Positions 7,741-16,058 of a DNA stretch of 45,845 nucleotides are shown in pieces. The notes beneath the pieces were generated by a model. The model saw only the letters and a program-made list of their open reading frames with translations. It was not told where the DNA came from and did not search any database. Origin of the DNA: Gammaproteobacteria bacterium (GTDB lineage: Bacteria > Pseudomonadota > Gammaproteobacteria > HK1); assembly GCA_022826505.1 (NCBI GenBank), contig JAJDUQ010000254.1, forward strand, positions 1 to 45,845, written 5' to 3'. A program made the translations under genes and the position numbers. Position 1 is the first letter of the stretch; each line of letters opens with the position of its first letter.

Positions 7741-9195
7741 TCACCACCGCAGGTTCACGTTCTTGATGCGCGTGTAGCTCAGCAGCTCGTCCAGGGACTC
7801 TTCGCGGCCTGAACCGCTCTGCTTCCAGCCGCCGTAGGGGGCGCCGAGGTAGCGCCCGGTGGAGTTGATCCAGACGTAGCCCGCCTCCACCCGATCGGCG
7901 GTCTCCATGGCCTTGTCCAGATCGTTGGTGACGATGGCGGCGGTGAGGCCGTAGGGAAGGGCGTTCGCCCTCGCCAGCACCTCCTCGACGTCGGACCACG
8001 TGAACACCGACATCACCGGGCCGAAGATCTCTTCCCGCGCGATGCGCATCGAGTCGTCGACGCCGTCGAACACGGTGGGGCAGACGAAGAACCCGTTCGC
8101 GAGCGCGGGGTCCGCGGGACGGCCGCCGCCGGTGGCGAGCCGTGCTCCCTCCTCGCGGCCCGAGGCGATGAAGTCCGTCACCCGCTCGTACTGGCGGGCG
8201 GACACGATGGGTCCGACTTCCTTGCCGTCCTCCCAGGGCAGTCCCACCGGCAACGCCTCGGCCTCCGCCACCAGCGCGTCCAGCACTGCGGCGTGCAGCG
8301 ACTCGTGCACGAACACCCGCGAGGTCGAGCTGCACGACTGACCCTGGCGGTTCATGTTCATGCCCTTCATCGCGGCTTTCGCGGCCCCTTCCGGGTCGGC
8401 GTCGGGGAAGATGATGATGGGGTTCTTGCCGCCGAGCTCCAGCGTGACCTCCTTCAGCCCTTCCGCCGCCTCGCGGGCGATGATGCGCCCGGTCTCCACC
8501 GAGCCCACGAAGCCGATGCGCTCCACGAGCGGATGCCGCACCATCGCCGAGCCGGTCTCCGCGCCACCGGTGACCACGTTCACCACCCCCGGGGGCAGGA
8601 CGCCCTCGCAGAGTTCCGCGAAGCGCAGGCTCGACAGCGGCGCCTGGTCCGCCGCCTTCACCACCACCGTGTTGCCCGCGGCCAGGGCCGCTGCCGCCTT
8701 CTCCGCGCAGAAGAGGAACGGGTGGTTGAACGCGTTGATCTTGGCCACCACCCCGTAGGGCTGGCGCCGGGTGAAGTTCAGGTGCCGCGGGCCGTACGAG
8801 GAGGTCTCGCCCTTGATCTCGGTGACCAGGCCCGCGAAATAGCGCAGCGTGTCCACCGTCCAGTCCACGTCGCCCACCATGCCGGAGAGCGCGTTGCCGG
8901 CATCCACGCAGTCCATGAGTCCGAGCTCGTCGCGGTGCGCGTGCAGCCGGGCGGCGAGCCGCTCCAGGCCCGCGGCGCGCTCGCGGATCGGCATCCGTCC
9001 CCACTCCGAATCGAACGCCGCGCGGGCGGCGCGCACCGCGCGGTCGACGTCGACCCCGGTCGCGGCCGGCACCTCGCCCAGGGGCTCGCCGGTGGATGGA
9101 TTGATCGACGCGAGGCGTCCGCCCTCCGCCGCTTCCTGCCACTCGCCGCCGATGTAGAGCCCGCGCGGCGTGAAGTTCAGCTCCGGTTCAATCAT
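7741..9195 (-). CDS. phnY: Aldehyde dehydrogenase, probable phosphonoacetaldehyde dehydrogenase
   Basis: This 484-aa NAD(P)-dependent aldehyde dehydrogenase would oxidise phosphonoacetaldehyde, the product of PhnW and PbfA, to phosphonoacetate for PhnA. Seen: INPSTGEPLGEVP, the catalytic-pocket Asn in AKINAFNHPF, the cofactor loop GFVGSVETGR, the general base in LELGGKNP, the nucleophile Cys288 in NRQGQSCSS, and EEIFGPVMSVF. Length and motif order are those of a complete family member. The phosphonate role rests on position with phnW, pbfA and phnA. Sequence alone would also fit betaine-aldehyde or other semialdehyde dehydrogenases. It is the last gene of a leftward phnA-adh-phnY order, separated from adh by 229 bp holding palindromic repeats. 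Confidence 0.8.
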   Translation of the reverse strand: MIEPELNFTPRGLYIGGEWQEAAEGGRLASINPSTGEPLGEVPAATGVDVDRAVRAARAAFDSEWGRMPIRERAAGLERLAARLHAHRDELGLMDCVDAGNALSGMVGDVDWTVDTLRYFAGLVTEIKGETSSYGPRHLNFTRRQPYGVVAKINAFNHPFLFCAEKAAAALAAGNTVVVKAADQAPLSSLRFAELCEGVLPPGVVNVVTGGAETGSAMVRHPLVERIGFVGSVETGRIIAREAAEGLKEVTLELGGKNPIIIFPDADPEGAAKAAMKGMNMNRQGQSCSSTSRVFVHESLHAAVLDALVAEAEALPVGLPWEDGKEVGPIVSARQYERVTDFIASGREEGARLATGGGRPADPALANGFFVCPTVFDGVDDSMRIAREEIFGPVMSVFTWSDVEEVLARANALPYGLTAAIVTNDLDKAMETADRVEAGYVWINSTGRYLGAPYGGWKQSGSGREESLDELLSYTRIKNVNLRW

Positions 9196-9264
9196 GGTTG
9201 TCTCCGCAGGGGTGTTCCGAACGCACGTTCTCGGTACGGCGCGTTCGTGTTCGGTTCAGGCCGC

Positions 9265-9358
9265 ATGGATTCCCGCTCTCGCGGGAGTGACATCGGCCGT
9301 GTTGGTGCGGTCATTCCCGCGAAGCTCGTTCTCGCGAAGACAGCGAGCGGGAGTCTGT
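9265..9358. repeat. REP-like pair of palindromes between adh and phnY
   Basis: Two stem-loops built on the same arms lie in the gap. TCCCGC (9271-9276) pairs with GCGGGA (9281-9286) across a 4-base loop. TCCCGC (9315-9320) pairs with GCGGGA (9347-9352), with an inner GCTCG/CGAGC-type stem. The CATTCCCGC core looks like the intergenic REP palindromes common in proteobacteria. It could also act as a transcript-processing or attenuation site within the leftward operon. Confidence 0.55.
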
Positions 9359-9424
9359 CGATTTGCCGACAAATTCCACTTGCCGACCCCCAAGACGACT
9401 CACGGAAGGGCTACGGCGTGCTCG

Positions 9425-10519
9425 TCAGGGCACGATGGCGGCGCGCAGCACGCGATGGTTGGCGGCCTTCTCGAACGCCTCGTCGAGCTCATCGAGGCCG
9501 AAGCGCGAGTCCACGATCTCCGCGAACGGATACCGACTCCGGTTGGCCATCACGAAGTCGAGCGCCTGGACGAGATGGCGCGGGTGGTAGTTGTGGATGC
9601 CCTTCAGCGTGATCCACTTGCGAATCATGTCGTGGCCGTCAAGCTCGAAGGTCGAGCCGGGATTGATCACCCCGCCGAGCACGTAGCGCCCGCCAACGCG
9701 CAGCATGCGCACGCCGGCCGGTACCACCGAGGGCACGCCGCAGACTTCCAGCACCACGTCCGGACCGTCCGGAAGCGACGCGGCGCGCACCGCCGACACC
9801 AGGTCGTCTTCACTCGCCGCGCCGACGTCGAAGGTGAGATCGGCGCCGAATCGCTCCGCCGTCCGCCGCCGAGCGGGCACCGCATCGAGCCCGATGACCC
9901 GGCCGGCGCCCCGGGACTTGGCGATGGCGCATCCGTAGATGCCCAGCAGCCCCAGACCCTGCACCACCACCGTCTCACCGACCGCGATTTCGGCCGCTTC
10001 GGTGACCGAGATCATGGTGGCCACCCCGCAGTTGAGCGGGGTTGCCTCCTCGTCGGTGAGTGCGTCGGGCAACTTGAGGATTCCGGTGCCGGGCAGGATG
10101 TAGCAATAGTCGGCGAATCCGCCCAGGAAGTGAGGATCGTCGTCCACGTGATCGTGCCCGTACTTGCGAAGCCCCGGTGCCTTCTGCGGCATGTCGTGCA
10201 CGTCGCGATAGTACGACGGGCCGTCGGCGAAGTACTCGGTCCAGGTGATGCGGTCGCCGGGGGCGAGGGAGTCGCCACGCAGGTCCTCGCGGATCCCGTC
10301 GCCGAGCTGCTCGATGACCCCGATAATCTCGTGGCCCAGGATGCCGGGACACGGATTCGGGCGGCGGCCCTGGTAGGAGTGGATGTCCGACCGGCAGATG
10401 GTGGACATCGAGATCCGCACCAGCACCTCTCCCGCGCGGACGTCGCGCACCGGATACTCGCGCACCTCGAACGGCGCGTTCGGCGCCGGGTAGACCACGG
10501 CGCGGCCGGTTCTGTTCAT
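9425..10519 (-). CDS. Zinc-type alcohol dehydrogenase of phosphonate clusters (HpnZ-like)
   Basis: A 364-aa medium-chain dehydrogenase/reductase. Catalytic-zinc ligands are visible in STICRSDIH and GILGHEIIG, and the Rossmann glycine motif is VVVQGLGLLGIYG. A clade of this superfamily is repeatedly found next to phosphonate-degradation genes and has been provisionally named HpnZ; its substrate is not established. The lobe that normally holds four cysteines around a structural zinc reads TEYFADGPSYYRD...DMPQKAPGLRKYGH and has none, although the LPQKxxxLxKYGH scaffold is recognisable. It lies 93 bp downstream of phnA on the same strand. A reaction that makes phosphonoacetaldehyde from 2-hydroxyethylphosphonate would fit the pathway, but is only a hypothesis. 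Confidence 0.75.
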   Translation of the reverse strand: MNRTGRAVVYPAPNAPFEVREYPVRDVRAGEVLVRISMSTICRSDIHSYQGRRPNPCPGILGHEIIGVIEQLGDGIREDLRGDSLAPGDRITWTEYFADGPSYYRDVHDMPQKAPGLRKYGHDHVDDDPHFLGGFADYCYILPGTGILKLPDALTDEEATPLNCGVATMISVTEAAEIAVGETVVVQGLGLLGIYGCAIAKSRGAGRVIGLDAVPARRRTAERFGADLTFDVGAASEDDLVSAVRAASLPDGPDVVLEVCGVPSVVPAGVRMLRVGGRYVLGGVINPGSTFELDGHDMIRKWITLKGIHNYHPRHLVQALDFVMANRSRYPFAEIVDSRFGLDELDEAFEKAANHRVLRAAIVP

Positions 10520-10612
10520 GAAGCTCTCCTCTGCATCCGTTTCCCGGGGATCCGTCGCCGGCGCTCGGTCGGCGTTCTCCCTCGGCGACCCGGCGGGAAG
10601 CGGTGAATTGGG

Positions 10613-11869
10613 TCAGGCGACGATACCGTTGAACGCGTAGTCGAACGCTTCGTAGCTGTGCAGCCGCGCGTCTTCGGCACGGCGTGCGTACTCGTCGGTG
10701 ACGGGACGGCTGAGAATGATCGGCACGTCGGCCTCGTGGACGCTGCCGTGGGTGCGCAGCCGATGGCCCTTGAGCCCGCTGAGATCGTGGTCCACCTCGC
10801 GGGCACCGATGACGGTGCGGGCGTCGCCGAGCACCGCCACGTCCCCCTCGGGGCCCAACGGCAGGTCGAATTCGCGCGCCACGTCCGCCCGCGAGAGTAC
10901 CCGCTCGAGGCCCGGCACGTCCTCGATCGCCTCCATCACCCGCTCGGGCGAGAGCCCGTCGTTGCAGTACACGCGCACGAAACCGCCGAGCGCACCGTGA
11001 TGGCCCACGAACGCGTCGGTGATGGGGCAGATGACCGTCGTCGCACCCCGGCCGAATTCCGCCTCGAGGACGTCCTGCAGCCATACCACGCAAGGCGTGC
11101 CGTCGTCGTTGGTCTTCTCGTTCATGCCGTGGTCGGCGGTGAGCGCCACGGTCGCACCCAGCGCCTCGAACTTGCCGAAGCGCGCGTCCATCTCCGCGTA
11201 GAACCGATCGGCTTGCGGATGTGCAGGCGCGTGAGCGTGCTGGATGAAGTCGGTGAGCGAGAGGTAGAGGATGTCCGGACGGCGTTCCTCGAGCAGCTTC
11301 AGGCCGGCGTCGAGCACGAAGAGAGAGAGGTCCGCGGAGTACATGTCCGGCAGCGGTTGCCCGACGAAACCGAGTGCGTCCTCGATGCCGTTCTCCTCCA
11401 TCGTGCAGCGGTCGGCGTGTTGCGAGGAGAGGCTGACCGAGCCGTTGGAGAGATCCATCCCCTTCTGGAGCTGCCGGCGCAGCTTGTCCTTGGCGGTGAC
11501 GGACACCACTCGCGCGCCCCGGCGCGAGAACTCGCTCATCACCGAGTTGACCTTCAGCAGATCGGGCTCGGTCATCACTACCGGCTCGTTGGTCGAGCGG
11601 TCGAGGTAGAAGTTGCCGGAGATGCCGTGCACCGAGGCGGGACGCCCGGTGACTATCGACATGTTGTTGGGACAGGTGAAGCTCGGCATGGTGCCGTGCG
11701 CCACGGTGTAGAAGCCGTCTCGCTTCCAGCGCTCGATGTTGGGGATGATTCCGGCGGCCACGCCGTGCTCGATGTAGGCGGGGTCTCCGCCGTCGATGCA
11801 CACCACCACCACCGGGCCGTCGGGCCAGCGGTAGGTGGTGCCGTTCACCGTCAGATTGTCGGTCGTCAT
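10613..11869 (-). CDS. phnA: Phosphonoacetate hydrolase
   Basis: PhnA cleaves the C-P bond of phosphonoacetate to give acetate and phosphate. This 418-aa protein belongs to the alkaline-phosphatase/NPP superfamily with two metal ions. Expected residues are present: Asp26 in VVVCIDGGDPAY, the nucleophile Thr65 in MPSFTCPNNMSIVTG, the Asp/His pair in LSLTDFIQHAHAP, Asp-His in LTADHGMN, and the final His in RTHGSVHEADVPIIL. Asp26 and Thr65 are offset by three from the well-studied rhizobial enzyme (Asp29, Thr68). The gene starts at ATG 11867-11869, and GGAGG is placed upstream on the minus strand. It is divergent from the LysR gene and heads a leftward phnA-adh-phnY order. Confidence 0.93.
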   Translation of the reverse strand: MTTDNLTVNGTTYRWPDGPVVVVCIDGGDPAYIEHGVAAGIIPNIERWKRDGFYTVAHGTMPSFTCPNNMSIVTGRPASVHGISGNFYLDRSTNEPVVMTEPDLLKVNSVMSEFSRRGARVVSVTAKDKLRRQLQKGMDLSNGSVSLSSQHADRCTMEENGIEDALGFVGQPLPDMYSADLSLFVLDAGLKLLEERRPDILYLSLTDFIQHAHAPAHPQADRFYAEMDARFGKFEALGATVALTADHGMNEKTNDDGTPCVVWLQDVLEAEFGRGATTVICPITDAFVGHHGALGGFVRVYCNDGLSPERVMEAIEDVPGLERVLSRADVAREFDLPLGPEGDVAVLGDARTVIGAREVDHDLSGLKGHRLRTHGSVHEADVPIILSRPVTDEYARRAEDARLHSYEAFDYAFNGIVA

Positions 11870-11930
11870 GTCGTTCCTCCGGCTGTCGGCTCCGCAGGGA
11901 GAGCTCCGCGGCGGGCGTCACATGCACGAT

Positions 11931-11989
11931 ATCAATTGTTCCACTATCATTAAAATCGATTTTTCATGATTGAAGTATTGATCTGATCG
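11931..11989. promoter_or_regulatory. AT-rich divergent control region with LysR-type dyads (phnA / lysR)
   Basis: This short AT-rich stretch contrasts sharply with the GC-rich surroundings. It holds the perfect 12-bp palindrome AAAATCGATTTT (11952-11963), flanked by ATCAT (11946-11950) and ATGAT (11966-11970). Outer ATCAAT (11931-11936) and ATTGAT (11977-11982) arms enclose these. Position between a LysR gene and its likely target, with nested dyads of about 12-25 bp, fits LysR-type binding sites. Exact promoter elements were not resolved. Confidence 0.55.
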
Positions 11990-12874
11990 ATGCAACAAAA
12001 GTGGCTGGAGGCGTTTCACATGGTGGCGACCGCCGGCGGTTTCACGCGCGCGGCGCAGGCGCTGCACGTCGGTCAGCCGACCGTTTCCACCCACGTGAGG
12101 TCCCTGGAGGCACACTTCGGGGTAGAGCTCTTTCATCGCCGGGGCCGCAGCGTGAAGCTCACCCCCACCGGCGAGTCCCTGTTGACCATCACCCGTGGTC
12201 TGCACGGACATCAGGAAGAGGCGATCGCGCTGCTGCGAGCCACGCAGAATCTGGAGGCCGGCCATCTTGACCTGCACGCGGTCGGTCCGTTCGACGTGAT
12301 GGAGGTGCTGTGGGAGTTCCGCCGGCAGTTTCCGGCGGTGACCACCGCGGTGCGCCTGGGCTTCGAGGACGAGATCCTCCGCGGGCTCCGCAATTTCGAC
12401 TGCGACGTCGGCGTGGTAGGGCGGCCGGTGGACGACCCCGAGTGGCACTGCGAGTTCTACAATCGCCATCGGGTCCTCGTAATCGTCCATGCGAACCATC
12501 CGCTCGCGGGGCGGAGCAGCATCCGTCTCGAGGAGCTCGAGGGCTGCGACATGGTGTTGCGCTCGACCTTCTCCACCACGCGTCAGGCGTTCGATCGTGC
12601 ATTGATGGAGGCGGGAGTGACGGTCCGACCGGTCATGGAAATCAACAGTCGGGAGGCTAACCGGGAGGCGGTGCTGCGCGGGTTCGGAGCGGGCGTGATC
12701 TCGGAAACGGAGTTCGCACCGGCGTCCAGCATACGCACACTGCGGGTTTCCGACGCGGAGATATTCACGCGGGCGTACCTGGTGTGCCTGGCTCCGCGCC
12801 GGGGTCGGCCACTGATCGACACCTTCTTTCGGACCGCCGCCTCCATCGAGCCCGATCGGCGAGGATCGCTCTGA
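11990..12874 (+). CDS. LysR-family regulator of 2-aminoethylphosphonate catabolism
   Basis: A 294-aa LysR protein. Residues 1-60 form the winged HTH (WLEAFHMVATAGGFTRAAQALHVGQPTVSTHVRSLE), followed by the helical linker and a two-lobe substrate-binding domain from about residue 90. It resembles the LysR clade associated with aminoethylphosphonate genes, and its place divergent from phnA supports that. These regulators usually activate the degradative genes when the phosphonate is present. ATG 11990 lies within an AT-rich region containing nested dyads, so autoregulation is likely. The ligand (2-aminoethylphosphonate or an intermediate) is inferred. Confidence 0.85.
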   Translation: MQQKWLEAFHMVATAGGFTRAAQALHVGQPTVSTHVRSLEAHFGVELFHRRGRSVKLTPTGESLLTITRGLHGHQEEAIALLRATQNLEAGHLDLHAVGPFDVMEVLWEFRRQFPAVTTAVRLGFEDEILRGLRNFDCDVGVVGRPVDDPEWHCEFYNRHRVLVIVHANHPLAGRSSIRLEELEGCDMVLRSTFSTTRQAFDRALMEAGVTVRPVMEINSREANREAVLRGFGAGVISETEFAPASSIRTLRVSDAEIFTRAYLVCLAPRRGRPLIDTFFRTAASIEPDRRGSL

Positions 12875-13201
12875 CCCGCAGTTGCGGAGGCGGTGGCCTT
12901 CGCTGCATCTTCGTGACCCGATTCAGGGCAAGTGCGGGTGCACGATGGGTGAATCAGCACAGCGGTCAGAAATGCCCTGGCTCTTTCGCAATTCGCGACT
13001 CTCGCGAGACGGAAGCCATGGCATCGAGGGCGGGTGCCGGTATCCCGGGGTTCGTCGAGGCTCGCAGGCTCATGGAACGACGGAGTTCCGGGGCTGCCGC
13101 TTCGGAAGGGCTCGCGCGGACGGCCGGGGCGAGACGGTTGTTCTCGGCGTCGCGTCCCGAATGCTACGCTTGTCACGCCGCGTCGGCAGCGAGATCGTCG
13201 C
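12875..13201. other. Intergenic region upstream of the desaturase-like gene
   Basis: No coding gene or remnant was recognised on either strand. TGCTACGCT at 13162-13170 is a weak extended -10-like element about 30 bases before the desaturase start. This gap marks the right limit of the phosphonate genes. Confidence 0.4.
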
Positions 13202-14191
13202 ATGCAGGACTTTGTCGGGGCCAAGGGTGTCATTTCGAAGGAACGTCTTGCCGAGCTCTCGCAGCGACGCAACGGACCGGCATTTCTGTACCTCGCCAGC
13301 CACTGGGGGGCAATCGCTCTGAACACCGCGGCGATGCACTACACATGGGGTACGTGGCTGTGCGTGCCCCTGTTTCTGCTCCAGGGACTCCTTCTCAACT
13401 ACCTCTACGCTCCCGAGCACGAGTGCGATCACTTCACCGCCTTCAGGACCCGCTGGCTGAACCAGGCGGTCGCCTTCGTCTGCGGGTTCCTCATCTTCTA
13501 CCCGAATTCCGACCACCGATGGTCGCACTACGCCCACCACCGAAACACTCAGAACTGGGATCGGGACACCGAGCTCGGTCGCGGCCCGATCCGAACCCTG
13601 GCGGGATACCTTCTCTACTTGTCGGGCATGACGCTGATCCGCCACAAGTTCCTCCGAATCTTCCTGCACGCTCTCGGCCGAGCCGATGACTGGTACCTGA
13701 CCGCGGGGCAGCGGCGTTCCGTGATCGCCTGTACCCGGTGGATGGTGGCCGGCTATGCAGTGGTCGTGGCGAGCGCGGTGGCGGCGCAGTCCTGGTGGCC
13801 GCTCTACTACTGGCTCGGTCCATTCGTGCTGATGCGGTGGACGTACATGCTGCAGGGGGGCGGCGAGCACGTCGGCCTCACCCACGAGCCGAATACCCTG
13901 CTCAACACGCGAACGCTGACCACCAACGCGTTCATGCGGTGGATCAACTGGAACATGACCTACCACACCGCGCATCACACCTTCCCCGGGGTCCCCTTCC
14001 ACCGGCTGCCGGAACTGCACCGCGAGATCGAGGAACGCCTCGGCTACCGCTTGCCGAGCGCCCCGTACTTCCGGTTGCACTGGGGGCACATCCGGCGCTT
14101 TGCCCGCGGTGACACCGAGCTCGACATCTGCGCCGGTCACGACGAGCGGCTGGTGGAGGAGGGCAAGCTTTCGGCCCCCGCCGGGGTCTGA
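13202..14191 (+). CDS. Membrane fatty-acid-desaturase-family di-iron protein
   Basis: A 329-aa integral membrane protein with the three histidine boxes of the desaturase/hydroxylase superfamily: HECDH (73-77), HRWSHYAHH (105-113) and TYHTAHH (254-259). GGGEHVGLTH (219-228) adds further histidines. Hydrophobic segments lie at about 28-68, 88-100, 178-200 and 203-218. Such enzymes use two irons and O2 to desaturate or hydroxylate acyl chains or other substrates in the inner membrane. ATG 13202 is chosen because the conserved part begins just after it; the longer frame upstream is Arg-rich and not family-like. The gene stands alone between the phn regulator and the SelA-like gene. The substrate is unknown, and a role in phosphonate metabolism is not shown. 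Confidence 0.8.
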   Translation: MQDFVGAKGVISKERLAELSQRRNGPAFLYLASHWGAIALNTAAMHYTWGTWLCVPLFLLQGLLLNYLYAPEHECDHFTAFRTRWLNQAVAFVCGFLIFYPNSDHRWSHYAHHRNTQNWDRDTELGRGPIRTLAGYLLYLSGMTLIRHKFLRIFLHALGRADDWYLTAGQRRSVIACTRWMVAGYAVVVASAVAAQSWWPLYYWLGPFVLMRWTYMLQGGGEHVGLTHEPNTLLNTRTLTTNAFMRWINWNMTYHTAHHTFPGVPFHRLPELHREIEERLGYRLPSAPYFRLHWGHIRRFARGDTELDICAGHDERLVEEGKLSAPAGV

Positions 14192-14409
14192 AGCTCCGGC
14201 CCCTCCGCCTTCGCGTTCGATCTTCAAGACGAGGGAAACGGCTGCGTTCCGCGTCGAGGGGAGAAATCCCGCGGCGCCGGCTCCCGGCACCTGGAGGAGA
14301 TTCGTCGTGCCCCCGAGTGGTGGTGCGGCGCCCGGGTGGCCCGGCCGGCGCAGCGCCCGATAGACTTGCCGGGGACGGCACAGGAATCCACGCGCCGGCG
14401 GGGTGAAGC

Positions 14410-15627
14410 ATGTCGAACGTCTATGAACGGCTCGGAGTGGCGACGATCATCAATGCCAAGGGCACCGCGACTCGAGTGAGCGGCGCTCCGATGCCGCCCG
14501 AAATCGCCGTCGCGATGCAGGAGGCGACGCAACACTGCGTCGACATGGCCCAGCTCCAGGGCCGGGCGAGCGAAATCATCGCGGAGGCGACCGGGGCCGA
14601 GGCGGGCATGGTGACCGCGGGCGCCTCGGCCGGTCTGCTTCTCGGCACCGCGGCCTGCCTCGCGGGACTGGACCCGGCGCGCATGAACCGCCTTCCGGAC
14701 ACCACGGGAATGCGGGACGAAGCGGTGGTGGTGCGCAGCCAACGCAACTTCTACGACCACGCGGTGCGTGCGGCCGGGGCGCGCCTCGTCGAGGTGGGGC
14801 TCGCGGACCGATTCAGCGGAGCCGGAGTGCGCGACGCGGAAGCCTGGGAGATCGACGACGCGATCGGGGAGCGCACCGCCTGCGTCTTCTACGTTGCACA
14901 GCCGAGCTCCCGGCCTTCCCTTGCCGCGGTGGCGGAGGTCGCGCACGCGAAGGGAGTCCCGGTGCTGGTCGACGCCGCGTCCCAGCTTCCGCCAAAGCAG
15001 AACCTCGGCCGGTTCCTGGAAGAGGGCGCCGACCTGGTATCCATCAGCGGCGGCAAGGCGATCCTCGGGCCGCAGGGAAGCGGCCTCCTGTGCGGGCGAC
15101 GGGACCTCGTCGCCTCGGCCCTGCTGCAGAACCTCGACCAGGACCTCTTTTTCGGGCAGTGGCGCCCTCCGCACGCGCTGTTTGCCAGCCTGAATCTCCG
15201 CGGCCTGCCCCAGCACGGGATCGGCCGTTCCTGCAAGGTGGGCAAGGAGCAGATCGTGGCCCTGCTCATCGCGCTCGAACTCTTCGTCGGGGAGGACATC
15301 GAAAAACGCAACCGACGATGTGTCGCGCGCCTGGAGGACATCGAGGCGCACCTCGACCCCGAAATCGCACGCGGGGTGCGCATCGAGGAAAGCACGGATG
15401 GCGAAGAGCCCCGTCTCGTGCTCGAGGTCGAGTCTCGCCCGCAAGGACCCTCCGCATTCGATCTCGTCATCGCGCTCCAGGACGGTTCACCCGCCGTGCA
15501 CGTCGACCCCTCGTTCGTGGATGAAGGGAAGGTGGCAATGAGGGCGCTCTGTCTGAAGGAGGGCGATACGCTCGTCATCGCACGACGTGTGAACGAAGTG
15601 CTCGCTCGAGCCCGTTTTTCCGGATAG
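14410..15627 (+). CDS. SelA-like fold-type I PLP enzyme
   Basis: A 405-aa protein resembling the L-seryl-tRNA(Sec) selenium transferase / D-glucosaminate-6-phosphate ammonia-lyase group. Seen: an N-terminal YERLGVATIINAKGTATR, GMVTAGASAGLLLGTAA, the cofactor aspartate in VLVDAASQLPP, and the likely Schiff-base Lys216 in ISGGKAILGPQGSGLL. It is shorter than true SelA, lacks its N-terminal tRNA-binding part, and no selB or tRNA-Sec is in the window, so selenocysteine synthesis is unlikely. Related proteins act as lyases or racemases on amino acids and sugar acids. The start is ATG 14410. It is convergent with the CoA-transferase at 16059. Substrate unknown. Confidence 0.75.
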   Translation: MSNVYERLGVATIINAKGTATRVSGAPMPPEIAVAMQEATQHCVDMAQLQGRASEIIAEATGAEAGMVTAGASAGLLLGTAACLAGLDPARMNRLPDTTGMRDEAVVVRSQRNFYDHAVRAAGARLVEVGLADRFSGAGVRDAEAWEIDDAIGERTACVFYVAQPSSRPSLAAVAEVAHAKGVPVLVDAASQLPPKQNLGRFLEEGADLVSISGGKAILGPQGSGLLCGRRDLVASALLQNLDQDLFFGQWRPPHALFASLNLRGLPQHGIGRSCKVGKEQIVALLIALELFVGEDIEKRNRRCVARLEDIEAHLDPEIARGVRIEESTDGEEPRLVLEVESRPQGPSAFDLVIALQDGSPAVHVDPSFVDEGKVAMRALCLKEGDTLVIARRVNEVLARARFSG

Positions 15628-16058
15628 CGTCCCGGTGGGGAGCGGAACGGACCCGAAGTCGAGCGCTGGCGGAAGGGCGCCGGGGACTGCCCGAGCCACG
15701 GGCGGCACCACGACGGCGCCGCGATCCCCCAGGGCGGCGGACTCACCCGGCACGGTCAGGTTGCGGTCCGGGAACCATCCCCAACGTCTCACCGATTCCC
15801 GGCCGTGGATGCGCACTGACCGGATTCGCTGCGTTTAGCTCGGCCAAGGTGCTCGACGTACAGTCACGTACGCCTGCGCGTCCTGACTCGCGCTCGCCTT
15901 GCCAACCCGGACACCTCCGCGTCCTCGCTTTGTGAATCGGGGAAACATCGGGGCTCGCGTCGACCCGCCATCGCCCGGTCGCTTGACGTTCCAGGTTCGC
16001 GGGACGCGGCGACCTGTGGCCCTCGTCCGACCGCAGATGCGCGACTGGCGTACCCGCT
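15628..16058. other. Non-coding gap between convergent genes
   Basis: No gene was recognised in these 431 bp. The only notable element is GTAC-N6-GTAC (15858-15861 and 15868-15871) within a stretch, read on the minus strand, that has the look of a dispersed intergenic repeat. No second copy was found in the window, so it is not called as a repeat. No clear terminator with a T-run is present. Confidence 0.4.

Noticed and set aside
9975..11927. 650-codon minus-strand frame across phnA and adh
   Set aside because: It is a shifted frame of the same strand, Arg/Pro/His-rich, and both real genes with full catalytic motifs lie in the other frame.
14410..15627. Selenocysteine synthase (SelA) and hence a selenoprotein system
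   Set aside because: The protein is short, lacks the tRNA-binding domain, and no selB, selD, tRNA-Sec or in-frame UGA gene is present nearby.
15840..15900. Dispersed repeat containing GTAC-N6-GTAC
   Set aside because: It looks like an intergenic repeat, but no second copy was found in the window, so it cannot be supported here.
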